A DNA stretch of 31,102 nucleotides, from the IMG/VR virus record IMGVR_UViG_3300021197_000174, positions 1-31,102 of that record; one strand, written 5' to 3'. This DNA is from a virus. The position numbers were made by a program, and so were the translations under genes. Below the pieces are notes generated by a model that ran no database searches, was not told where the DNA came from, and saw only the letters and a list, made by a program, of their open reading frames with translations. Positions 16,271-25,800 of this stretch are shown piece after piece (position 1 is the stretch's first letter; the number at the start of each line of letters is the position of its first letter).

Positions 16271-17836
16271 ATGTATGGACGCTTCCCACAGCAAATAAGC
16301 CAGATGCAAAATGCTGCAATGATGGCCCATCAGCAACGATTGTCCCAAATGCAGGGCGGTCTAGGCGGATTAGGCGGCGGTTTAAGTGATCAAGTATTTG
16401 AACCTTTAAAGAACATGTTGGGCCAACACCTGACACAGAGCGTTGTGCAAGAAAAAGTAGAGCCTTTTGTTGAAGAGGTTAAGCAAATGGCACAAGATAG
16501 GTTTGATTTAGGCGGTGGTCCGCAACTTCAAATGACTCAAGCACAACCCGCTGTAATGCCGCGAAGTATTGCTCAAATGACTCAAGCACAACCCGCCGTA
16601 ATGCCGACCAGAATGCCCTTTCAAAACGCATTTGGAGGCTTCGCGGACGGCGGACCAGTAGACAAGGGCCTTGGTTCTTTTCTTGCTTCCAACATAGATG
16701 AGTTTGGTCGCAACGGAGATACAGAGGTTATTCACGCTACTAAGTCTGAGGTGGTTTTGCCCAAGGGCATGGTGGACAACCCTCAAGTTGCTCAGACGGT
16801 GCGGGATCTGTTTGAACAGACGGGCCGTGACATGCAAGAGTACACGGTTGGCAGTGGTCAAATGAACGTCAATCCGATGACGGGATATGAAGAAGCCTTT
16901 GATTTGATTGGCGGAATTAAAGATATCTTTAAAAAGGCCGCTCCTGTTCTGTTGCCGATAGCGACTACCTTCTTATTTCCGGGCATGAGTCCGTTTTTGT
17001 CGGGTGCTTTGGCAGGCGGCGTTGGTTCGTTAATTCAAGGCGGTAGCATAGAAGACGCGTTTAAGTCTGGGATACAGGGTGGTTTAACTTCTGCGGCGGC
17101 GACAACCTTGTTTTCCGGAGGTAATTTAAAAGCGGGTTTTGAAAAGGTTGATTCAACCAAGAGAATGTTTGACCTGCGGGACGATCCGCTTGGAGATTTA
17201 GGTTTAGGGGGCAAAGCCGCTGCAAGTAACGCAAAAGGTTTATTTATGAATGAGGGTGTTGCAGCTAATCCGGGCGTCACACTGGAAAAAGCTATACCAC
17301 AGGCTCAAAAAATTGCGGCGGCAAACCCAACACTTTACAACACGCCTGAATCTATTAGGAATTTAGCTACCGAATTAGTTGTTAAACCAACTGCGGCAAT
17401 TCCAGCTACCCTAAACACGGGCAGAGCCATAGCAGGCGGTCTGGGAGCCTTGGCACTTGCTGGTGGGTTTGACGAATTACCCGCGGATGATGTGGAAGAT
17501 CCGTATCCATATTCTAGTCGCGAGCTAATGGAGATGTATCCGGAACGTTACCGTTCAGGCCCGATTATAGCGCCACGTAGAAAAACTTTAGAAGACAAGA
17601 TAGAGTTTGGAACGCAGTTTGCGGCTAAAGGTGGTGAGATGGAGTTCCCCCGTCGCCAAGGATATATCGCGGGCCCCGGCACAGAGACTTCTGACGACAT
17701 TCCTGCGATGCTGTCAGATGGAGAGTTTGTTATGACTGCACGTGCCGTGCGCGGAGCGGGAGACGGTAGCCGTAAGGCTGGAGTTAATAAAATGTATGAT
17801 ATAATGAAAGCTTTTGAAGGCGGGGTGGTTTCCTAA
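16271..17836 (+). CDS. Virion-internal/tail protein with two similar conserved motifs, 521 aa
   Basis: The Met/Gln-rich N-terminus contains a 15-aa duplication (QMTQAQPAVMP twice). Residues about 150-205 hold TEVIHATKSEVVLPKGMV through MNVNPMTGYEEAF; residues about 472-521 hold GPGTETSDDIPAMLSDGEFVM and RAVRGAGDGSRKAGVNKMYD. Both patterns are familiar in large structural proteins of ocean phages and resemble each other around the Glu (E160 and E485). The centre (about 215-285) is hydrophobic and Gly/Ala-rich (FLFPGMSPFLSGALAGGVGSL), which could insert in a membrane during ejection. Double-glycine motifs recur (FADGGPVDKGLGSF). It heads a run of large genes and overlaps the next start (TAATG). 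No known function; an internal or ejection protein is inferred. Confidence 0.6.
   Translation: MYGRFPQQISQMQNAAMMAHQQRLSQMQGGLGGLGGGLSDQVFEPLKNMLGQHLTQSVVQEKVEPFVEEVKQMAQDRFDLGGGPQLQMTQAQPAVMPRSIAQMTQAQPAVMPTRMPFQNAFGGFADGGPVDKGLGSFLASNIDEFGRNGDTEVIHATKSEVVLPKGMVDNPQVAQTVRDLFEQTGRDMQEYTVGSGQMNVNPMTGYEEAFDLIGGIKDIFKKAAPVLLPIATTFLFPGMSPFLSGALAGGVGSLIQGGSIEDAFKSGIQGGLTSAAATTLFSGGNLKAGFEKVDSTKRMFDLRDDPLGDLGLGGKAAASNAKGLFMNEGVAANPGVTLEKAIPQAQKIAAANPTLYNTPESIRNLATELVVKPTAAIPATLNTGRAIAGGLGALALAGGFDELPADDVEDPYPYSSRELMEMYPERYRSGPIIAPRRKTLEDKIEFGTQFAAKGGEMEFPRRQGYIAGPGTETSDDIPAMLSDGEFVMTARAVRGAGDGSRKAGVNKMYDIMKAFEGGVVS
16529..16606 (+). repeat. 33-bp direct repeat (two copies, 45-bp period)
   Basis: Copy 1 is 16529-16561 and copy 2 is 16574-16606, with one mismatch and a 12-bp spacer. 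The repeat keeps the reading frame and encodes QMTQAQPAVMP twice, which points to recent in-frame duplication. Confidence 0.85.
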
Positions 17837-20256
17837 TGGCTGTGCAAACACAAACCGTAATTAACAGGCAAGATCCTGAGATAGAAGCCTACCGCCTTGG
17901 TTTACTTGGCGATACTCAGGGTTTGGTGCAAGATCAAATCTTTGGTCAAAACGTGCAAAACCTGCGGGAACAGGGTTTAGACGACGAAGCTATTGCAGAA
18001 CGCTTAGGTCGAGACGTTGCAGATGTTGGAAACATCTTACAAGATCAACTGTTTGGGCCTCCAGAATATGATACTGCGGATATTTCTGCAAATGAGCAAC
18101 GTGCGATTGATTTAGCCAGTGAAGGCGTTGGGGCTTACCAGCCGTTTTTAGATCAAGCTGGGTTAGGGTTGGATGATGCGGCCTCTTTAATGGGAGAAGC
18201 TGCGGGTGGTTTTAGAGGCGCAGAGCAGGCAGCTTTTGACGAAGCACGTGCAGGGCAGGCGGGGTTAGCTGACGCGGTAGAGGGCGGCAGAGCCGTTGCT
18301 GACGCAACACGCGGCGATATTCAAGGCGCAGTAGATGCCCAACGCGATATTGCAGGCGGGGCCAGTGAGGCTTTAGCTTCACAAGCTTTGGCGGGTCAAG
18401 CTGGTTTAAGTAACGCTGCACTTAGGGGAGATATTCGTCTTCGCGGACAGGCTGGTTTGGCTAGGAATGAGATTGGTCGAGCTACAAGGCAAAGCGCTGC
18501 GGAGGCTTTAGCGGGTCAACAAGGTATTGGAGCAGCGGGTGATTTAAGCTTATCGGAAGCTCAAGGAGGCCAAGCTGCATTAGACGCTGCGGCAAGGCAG
18601 GCTCAAGCAGGCTTGACGGGACAAGCAGGCCAAGGACAAGCGGGCATTGCGGGCGCTGTTGATCAAAGCCGTGCGGAGGCCTTAGCGGGTCAAACCGCTT
18701 TGGGCGGCACCACTGATTTTGCGAGACAGGCTGCTAGCACAGGTGCTGCGGGTATGTTGGGCGAAGCTCAAACAGGTCAGCAAGGCGCACAAACGGCAGC
18801 GGATAGAGCGAGAGCTTCAACTCTTGCGGCACAACAGAGTTTAACGGACGCGGGCGCTTTTGGAAGACAAGCCGCAGAATCCGGAATTGGACAACTGGCA
18901 GGCACTACTGGAGGCTTTGACCCCTCTGGCATTGGTGCTTTTATGAATCAATACGAAGACGCCGCGGTTCGCCAAGCTTTGGACGATATTGGAGAAGCGG
19001 GCGAGCGCCGTCGCGCTCAAATAGGCGCGGATGCCGCGGCAGCGGGAGCCTTTGGTTCACGACGTCAATTGCGTGAGGCCATGTTAGACGAAGAAATTTA
19101 TGATCAACAGACGCGGGCTGCAACAAATATGCGCCAAGCGGGCTTTGAAAGCGCCGCACAGCGAGCCCAAACTGCTTTTGAAAACCAAATGGGTCGAGGT
19201 CAGTCCGCTGCAATGGGCACAGGGTCTTTAGGGCAAGCGGGGGCGGGCACCTCCATTGATGCTGCCAGAAGCGGTGGTCAGCTAGGGCTTGGTGCAGAAG
19301 GGCTTGCACAAACAGGATCTTTGCAAGGGGCGCAACTAGGCATGGACGCTTACGGGCGTGGGTCACAATTAGGTATGGATGCCGCGGGTTTAGGTCAGCG
19401 TGGCGATATTGCGGGAACGCAGTTTGGAATGAGTGCCGCGGATGCTGCGAGAGCGGGTGCCGCTACCAGCGCGGGTCTTGGCATGGACGCGGCGGCACGT
19501 GGTGGTCAATTTGGTATGGATGCTGCTACTCGCGGAACGCAGTTTGGTATGGGTGCCGCAGATGCTCGCCGCGCAGGAGCCATGTCTGGAGCGCAACTAG
19601 GTATGGGTGCCGCAGACGCGGATCGTGCAGGGGCTACAACGGCAGCGCAACTGGGTATGGACGCCGCGGCTCGCGGAACAGGATACCGTATGGATGCTGC
19701 GGGCCAAGGTGCGCAATTAGGTATGGGTGCCGCAGAAACAGGAGCCCGTCTTGGAATGGGCGCTGAAACCTCTGGTATTACGGGCGCGGATGTTTACGGA
19801 CGGATGGGTATGGGCGCAGAAGACGCCGCGGCCCGCGGTGCCATAGCAGGTACGGGAATGGGCATGGATGCTGTCCGCACAGGTATGTCGGCAAACCAAG
19901 GTATTGCTGGGCTAGGTGGTCAGATGGCAGGTCTTGGGATGAATTACGGCTCCTTGGGTCAAATGGGTCAGACGATGAGTGCTTCTGATCTGGATAGGCT
20001 AATGACTACAGGAGGTCTTGGTCGCGGAATTAATCAAGCGGGAATAGATGCCTTGCGGATGACTAACTTACAAAATTATTCGCAGCCGTTCCAGCAATAT
20101 GGTTTCTTGTCTGATATTTATAGCGGAGTGCCTACGGGTTCATCTACAATGCAAGTTTCTTCTATGCCTTCAGCTAATCCTTTCCAAACAGCGGTTGGTT
20201 TGGGTATAGGGGCATATGGAGCAGCCAGTGGCGCAAAAGAAGCGGGGATTTTTTAA
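17836..20256 (+). CDS. Large Ala/Gly/Gln-rich repetitive virion protein, 806 aa
   Basis: Two repeat types dominate. Residues about 140-340 contain variants of AGQAGLxxA. Residues about 499-683 contain units beginning QLGMDAA or QFGMGAA that are 11 residues long (GQFGMDAATRG) or 18 (TQFGMGAADARRAGAMSG), that is 11 plus 7. Such spacing suits long continuous helices. Between them (about 365-450) is a charged, non-repetitive helical part (EDAAVRQALDDIGEAGERRR). The protein lacks catalytic motifs. It starts with a TAATG overlap and sits among large genes that in podophages encode internal or ejection proteins; a tape-measure-like or internal core role is inferred. Confidence 0.6.
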   Translation: MAVQTQTVINRQDPEIEAYRLGLLGDTQGLVQDQIFGQNVQNLREQGLDDEAIAERLGRDVADVGNILQDQLFGPPEYDTADISANEQRAIDLASEGVGAYQPFLDQAGLGLDDAASLMGEAAGGFRGAEQAAFDEARAGQAGLADAVEGGRAVADATRGDIQGAVDAQRDIAGGASEALASQALAGQAGLSNAALRGDIRLRGQAGLARNEIGRATRQSAAEALAGQQGIGAAGDLSLSEAQGGQAALDAAARQAQAGLTGQAGQGQAGIAGAVDQSRAEALAGQTALGGTTDFARQAASTGAAGMLGEAQTGQQGAQTAADRARASTLAAQQSLTDAGAFGRQAAESGIGQLAGTTGGFDPSGIGAFMNQYEDAAVRQALDDIGEAGERRRAQIGADAAAAGAFGSRRQLREAMLDEEIYDQQTRAATNMRQAGFESAAQRAQTAFENQMGRGQSAAMGTGSLGQAGAGTSIDAARSGGQLGLGAEGLAQTGSLQGAQLGMDAYGRGSQLGMDAAGLGQRGDIAGTQFGMSAADAARAGAATSAGLGMDAAARGGQFGMDAATRGTQFGMGAADARRAGAMSGAQLGMGAADADRAGATTAAQLGMDAAARGTGYRMDAAGQGAQLGMGAAETGARLGMGAETSGITGADVYGRMGMGAEDAAARGAIAGTGMGMDAVRTGMSANQGIAGLGGQMAGLGMNYGSLGQMGQTMSASDLDRLMTTGGLGRGINQAGIDALRMTNLQNYSQPFQQYGFLSDIYSGVPTGSSTMQVSSMPSANPFQTAVGLGIGAYGAASGAKEAGIF
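19330..19884 (+). repeat. 11/18-residue coding repeats (QLGMDAA type)
   Basis: About 13 consecutive units carry the core (Q)-(L/F)-G-M-(D/G)-A-A. Lengths are mainly 11 or 18 residues, keeping a helical register. Confidence 0.8.
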
Positions 20257-22860
20257 ATGAACGAAGGTTTTAGATCGCTGCCACAAGATGTGCAGAAAAA
20301 GATATTAGGTAAAGCAATGGGCGGCGTTATGCAGCGGCCTTTGTTCCGTCAGATGGGCGGTCCCGCGCAGCCTATGCCACAGGATATGATGCAGCAACCG
20401 GATCCCGCGCAACAAGCACAAGCGCAAGGTCAGCAAATGGGAGAGGCCGTTTCTTCCGAAACTCTTAGCAACATAGACGCGGCTACAGATGTAAAGTCGG
20501 CTATTGATGGTTTGCGGGGCAACATTGCACCTCTTGAAGCGCGGTATCAGGAGCTTGCTAACTTTGTTGGAGAGCGGGACGCGGCCCAGACGCCAGAGTC
20601 CGTTTTGGCTCTGACCCAGCCTGCCATTATGATGACAGAGCAAGGGGCGATGGACAGCGGCATTGGTGAGTTAATGCAGAAGTTTGCGGGCGACACGCCG
20701 ATGGATCAAGGCATGGACCAAGGGTTAGGTGGCTTGATGATGCAGGGGGCGGGAAACACACCACCCGAAAATTTTAGGCAGGGTGGGCCCGTAGCGGTCC
20801 GTCACTTTGCAGAAGGAACCCCTCCTACTGGGAACAGTACTGTTCCCACCATTGCAAAGCAAAACTTAGGTCAATACCAAACTTTATTCAGTGATATTTT
20901 GGGAAGTCAGGAAGAGCGGGCGGCAGAGTTAGAACGGGATCGTCAAAGAGCAAAATCGGATGCGATGTTTAACCTAGCCAACTTTGGTTTGGCTTTTGCA
21001 GGGGAAACGCAGGGTAATACGGTTGCCGAAAGATTAGCTAACGCGGCAACACGTTCTAACGTTGTTGGCGGGTTCCAACAGGCAGGAAAAGATGTTGCGG
21101 CGGCACAAAAAGCGTTAAGAGCCGAAGATCAACAAATGTCCACGGTAGCATTACAAGCCGCTTTAACTGATGCTACTCGTCAAGCGACGTCTGCGGATGA
21201 CTTAGCACTGGCCGCTGCTAACAAAACTACAACCGCGCCAAAATTTAGCACGAAAGAAGTAAAATTTTCCGAAGACGGAAAAAACTATGTAAAAATAGTA
21301 GTTACTAATGAGAGAACGGGAGAGCAAACGGAATCCGAGAAGATGCTCGCTCCCGGTCCAGATGTTACTTTTACTTCAAAACCCTTGGAAACGGGGGATG
21401 AAGTTAAAATATTAGTTACTAACAATGCTACGGGAGACGTAACAGTAAAAGATACCTTTAAAAGGGCTGAACCTGATCCAAACTTCACCACACAAACATT
21501 CACTGTTGACAGTGGTGTAAAAGTAATCACTACCAATAGCGTTACTGGGGATGTTACAGAAAAATTTACATACAAGGCACCTCCAAGGGCTTCGTTTACA
21601 TTCGAAACCGTTAAAACTAAAGACGGTGTGATACTAAACGCTCTCAACAAAGAAACTGGGGAAATCACTGAAACAAAAACATATCAGCCCCCAGACGCTG
21701 ACGTTGCGGGCATCCCTGCGTCCATTTATAATGGTCTGACAGAGCAGCAGAAGTTAGCTGCTATTGGTGTTGTTCCTGTCGTAGCAGATAAATTCACAAC
21801 TGAATTAATCGACACTGCGGAAGGGCCAGTGTTACAAATTATAAATGCAAGAACTGGTCAGAAGTTAAGAGAGGAAAAGTTTGACCCTGTTAGGGAACTG
21901 GGCGGTCCAGTGAAATTTACAATTCAAGAAGCCGACGGAAGCATCACTGAAACAGTTGAAATGTTAGGTTCTAAAGCGGGCGTAGAGTTGCAGAAAAGGG
22001 TTAACGAAGCAAATAAAGCAAAACCGGGATCCGCAACTTTGTTGAAAGTTGGAACGCAAAGCATCAACCCGCAAGCGTACTTAACCGATAAAGGTCAAGT
22101 AATTACAAGTTTTGACAGCAAAACGTTTACGGATCCCACAGGGAAAGTTCAATTTCTCACTGACGTTGATGCAAAGCTCTTGGGTAATACTAATGTTTAC
22201 GAAATTATTAAATCTCGTAAAATTGCGGATTATGCAAAACAACGTATAGAGCAGCGCAATCAACAGATTGGACCTATAACCTTTGTTGACGAAAACGGAG
22301 AGGCGCTCCCTGCGACTCTACAAGACGATCTACGTCAATTCTTACAGAGAACAAACACCAACTTACTGTCTGTTTCCGAAAACGATGTTAAAAAGGGAAC
22401 GGGATTCTTTTCTAACGTATTTGCGGGGCTTAACGCGGTAGGCGGAACGTTTGCTCCAGAAACTTTTGATAAAATTTTTGGAGGTAGTACAGAAGCTCGC
22501 AAAGACTTGGGGTTGTTTAACTTTGTGGCAGTCTCTGCAATGGCGCGTAATCCAAGACTTGCTGTTTATGACATGCAACAAGTTAAAGAAAACCTAGTCA
22601 ATCCAAAGAATTTGGTAGCCAACACTGTTTCTGAAGCGAAACGATTTAGATCACTTGTTGCTCTAATGGTTCAAGAGCGAAACTCACTTGAGAATGCACT
22701 TCAACTTGGAGAGCCAACAGTTATGGACGATGTTGGAGGCGCTTTAACAAAGCTTAAAGAAATTGATTTTGTTCTTTCTTTGGTAAGGCTAGACCCAAAT
22801 CAACAAGGTAATTTATCACTTGATGCAGCATTGGAACAAACAGAGGATGAATTTGAGTAA
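20257..22860 (+). CDS. Large virion protein with tandem beta repeats, 867 aa
   Basis: The N-terminus (NEGFRSLPQDVQKKILGKAM) is followed by Gln/Met-rich sequence with GG motifs (MGGVMQRPLFRQMGG; FRQGGPVAVRHFAEG near 178). Residues about 329-478 are tandem units of about 37 aa, each with TNxxTGDVTxK-type strands (for example KVITTNSVTGDVTEKFTYK), like a row of small beta modules. The last third is helical, with no active-site motif. It starts immediately after the upstream stop and overlaps the next start (TAATG). An internal or ejection-type structural protein is likely by position; the function is unknown. Confidence 0.6.
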   Translation: MNEGFRSLPQDVQKKILGKAMGGVMQRPLFRQMGGPAQPMPQDMMQQPDPAQQAQAQGQQMGEAVSSETLSNIDAATDVKSAIDGLRGNIAPLEARYQELANFVGERDAAQTPESVLALTQPAIMMTEQGAMDSGIGELMQKFAGDTPMDQGMDQGLGGLMMQGAGNTPPENFRQGGPVAVRHFAEGTPPTGNSTVPTIAKQNLGQYQTLFSDILGSQEERAAELERDRQRAKSDAMFNLANFGLAFAGETQGNTVAERLANAATRSNVVGGFQQAGKDVAAAQKALRAEDQQMSTVALQAALTDATRQATSADDLALAAANKTTTAPKFSTKEVKFSEDGKNYVKIVVTNERTGEQTESEKMLAPGPDVTFTSKPLETGDEVKILVTNNATGDVTVKDTFKRAEPDPNFTTQTFTVDSGVKVITTNSVTGDVTEKFTYKAPPRASFTFETVKTKDGVILNALNKETGEITETKTYQPPDADVAGIPASIYNGLTEQQKLAAIGVVPVVADKFTTELIDTAEGPVLQIINARTGQKLREEKFDPVRELGGPVKFTIQEADGSITETVEMLGSKAGVELQKRVNEANKAKPGSATLLKVGTQSINPQAYLTDKGQVITSFDSKTFTDPTGKVQFLTDVDAKLLGNTNVYEIIKSRKIADYAKQRIEQRNQQIGPITFVDENGEALPATLQDDLRQFLQRTNTNLLSVSENDVKKGTGFFSNVFAGLNAVGGTFAPETFDKIFGGSTEARKDLGLFNFVAVSAMARNPRLAVYDMQQVKENLVNPKNLVANTVSEAKRFRSLVALMVQERNSLENALQLGEPTVMDDVGGALTKLKEIDFVLSLVRLDPNQQGNLSLDAALEQTEDEFE
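20829..20848. repeat. 20-bp perfect palindrome
   Basis: TGGGAACAGT followed by its exact reverse complement, inside the 867-aa protein gene (codons for GNSTVP). It could form a hairpin or be a dyad-symmetric protein-binding site. About 0.03 such 20-bp palindromes would be expected by chance in a random sequence of this length. Confidence 0.5.
21241..21690 (+). repeat. Tandem modules of about 37 aa
   Basis: Four clear copies share the plan F-T/S-x(n)-K-x-x-x-T-N-x-x-T-G-(D/E)-x-T-x-K. A fifth, degenerate copy follows after residue about 508 (KFTTELIDTAEGPVLQIINA). Confidence 0.75.
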
Positions 22861-25800
22861 TGGCTGGCCCACAACGTCGTACCAATAACGAACAAGTCCA
22901 AGAAGATTTCAATAGCTTTCCGGAAAGTTTTTCTCCGCCTGTTTACAATCAAGAGCGAATGAACAACTTCAATGAAATTTATGGAAATCTTGCCGATGCT
23001 ACTCTCGACGAGGCTTTGGCCACTAAAGTAATACGCGATGTTATCCGTAAAAACAATTTAACGGAAGAAGACATTTCTATCGAATCATTAAGGAATGGGA
23101 CCGCTCCCATTTTGGATACTTTTACATTTAGAAACAAAAAAACAAAAGAATTTTTTCCGGGTACGGAGTTATCTCCAGAGCAACGTGCCAAAGTTTTTTC
23201 TTCTAACAATGACATTTTTGAATACTTTGCGCGTGGCCCGTCTGGAGAAAAGATAACCCCCGGAAGATTTGGCGAAGGGATGAAATCAAGAATCATTCCT
23301 GCCGCGGTTTCGTTTCCGTCTTTCTTTGCGGGAGCTAAAGCTACTAATTATTTACTTTCCGGATTGCCTCCGACAACTCCACTAACAGCGGGTATTCGTA
23401 TCGTCGCTCCGGTGGTTGGTGGTATTGTTTCCAGTATTGCTGCCTACAAACCTGCGCAAACCGCCAATGATTATATTTTTGGAGAAGCGGACGTTTACTT
23501 ACCCGATCAAGCAAACGAGTTTAGGTCGGGTCAAAGTTTCATGGAGGGTCTTGGTTGGATAGGCGCTCCATATGCTTTTAAAGCAAATATTGGAGCAAAC
23601 CTAGTAACAAACTTTGCGGAATCCAGACGGTTGGGACCAAGAGCCGCCCGCGCCGTTGAAAAAGGGCTTTCAACGGTTCAGGCAGAAGCACGACAAAGAC
23701 CGATTAGAACGGCAATTGCAGAGATAACCGCGGCTGGGACGGGCGCAGCGGCTGTAGCGCAAGCTGATGCCGATACGGCTACCGCGGAGTTTTTAGCAGA
23801 GGTAATGGGGGCTTCCGCGGGAGGCATTGCTGCGGATGCGGCTTTGAATAGACTTGTTCCTACGGTAAAAAAAGGTTTTGAGGGCCTAAGAAAACTCAAA
23901 GACCGCGGTTTTAGGGGAGAAATGGTGGAAAAAGCCACGACTAATCTGGGTGATCGTCGTCAGGCTGAACTAGGGGTTTATGCTTTAGAAACCATAGCCA
24001 CCGTTGAAGACCCCGATGAGATTTATCGCAGATTAAAGTGGTACAAAGCTTCTCGTGATGCAGTACGTGCGGGTAAACCCGTTCCACAAAGTAATACGGT
24101 AGTTATAGAAGCAAAAGGAGTAGAGGGAGAGACAGGTTATGTTCCTCCAGTTACGGAAGCTGATCTTTTTGAAGAGTTCGGAGACATAATTACAGAAACA
24201 ATTGATCCGACAACGGGTCAACCCGTCAACTTGCCCACGGCCCTCGCGTCTAATTCGCTAGGGTTTATGCTCTTACAGCAAGCTTCTTCAGGACAATATG
24301 CCTCCCCGCAAATGCAACGGCGCATTAACGAACTAAGTAACAAAGGGGATGAAGCTTATTCAGAGTTTCGCGGCATTATGCTGGACATGATTAAGGTCGG
24401 ATTTGCATCTGAAGATAAAGATATGATAGGAAACGCCGCGGAACTTGCTTCACGGCTCTTTGCTTCCGACTTGCAAGATGATTTAGCGGGCGCTGTTAAC
24501 AAATACACCGATGCACGTAAGCGTTTGCTTAAATCAGATGACCCCGCGGACATTCTTAAAGCTTCGCAAGAACTTCAAAAAATGATCTTGACGCGTTTAT
24601 CGGCGGCTCGCGCTAATGAGAAAAAGATTTGGCAAGCGGCACCAGATTTTGATGTTAGGTTAGGACAATTCACGACAGAAAACGGGGCGTTAAATACAAT
24701 TACTTTGCCAAATGGTGATGTTGTAAACGCTCCAAATTTTGTTTCAAACTGGCTTTCAATTTTACAGCCGTTAGACAAAAAAGACCGGGCTAGTTTTTTA
24801 AAAGATTCTGAATATTCTGATTTAAATCAATATGTTATGGATACTCTTGATGAACTTGGTTACAACGTTACTCCTTTAGCTGATCGCGCCGAAGCTCCAG
24901 AAATTGAAAGCGCTCAAAAAACTTTTGACAAAATTAGAAATCAGGTTGTTGGAAATGATTATAATCTGAGAATTTTAGACCGTTTAATTGCGCAAGGCGA
25001 AGAAATGTCTACGCAAGACGCGGTTCGTTTTTGGAGGGATCAAGGTTTAGACTTTCAAGAAAACGCATCAGATTTTGAAAACCCTACTTTGCAACGCCGC
25101 ATTGGTCGGGCTTTAGAAGCTCGTGCTAATCTGCAAATTTTACGAAACAATGCAAATGCTGCGGCAGAAGATGCAGTTGTATCAGAATCTATAAGCAGTC
25201 GTACAATGGCGTTCAGGCGCTCCAAACTTTTGGCAGAAGCAAAAGTTGCGCGAAATGCAGGAAACGAACAGAAAGCAAAGTTTCTTGGAGATATGGCTGC
25301 GTCCTTTTTGGACGATTTAGATAGCGCGGATACAAATGTTCCTGAGTATCACTTGGCTAGAGCGTATTCCCGCTCCTTAAATGATGCTTTTACGCGGCCA
25401 TTTACAGGAAAAATTGCAGCCCAAGACAAGTCGGGTGCTTATCGGATTGCGCCAGAGTCCGTAATTGATTCTGTGTTTAATTCCACCTTTGCGTCGGAAA
25501 GGGCACGAGCTATTGATTCCTTGGGTAAATTTGAAATTACTCAAAGTTTGACTAATCTTCTTAATTTAGCTCCAGAAGAAGCAAGTGTTGCAAGAGATGC
25601 TTATTTAAGTTCCTTAAGTGAACTTCCTTCAAACCAACAAGCCGAAATACGATCCTTTGCGGAACAGGTAAACAGCGTAGAACCCGCGGATGGAATGCGT
25701 TTAATAGACCAAGCAATGGCTATTCCCGACACTCCTGCACAAGAACTACAAGCTTATCAAGCGTTAAAAGATTTACACGAAGCCACTCACCTAGCTACGG

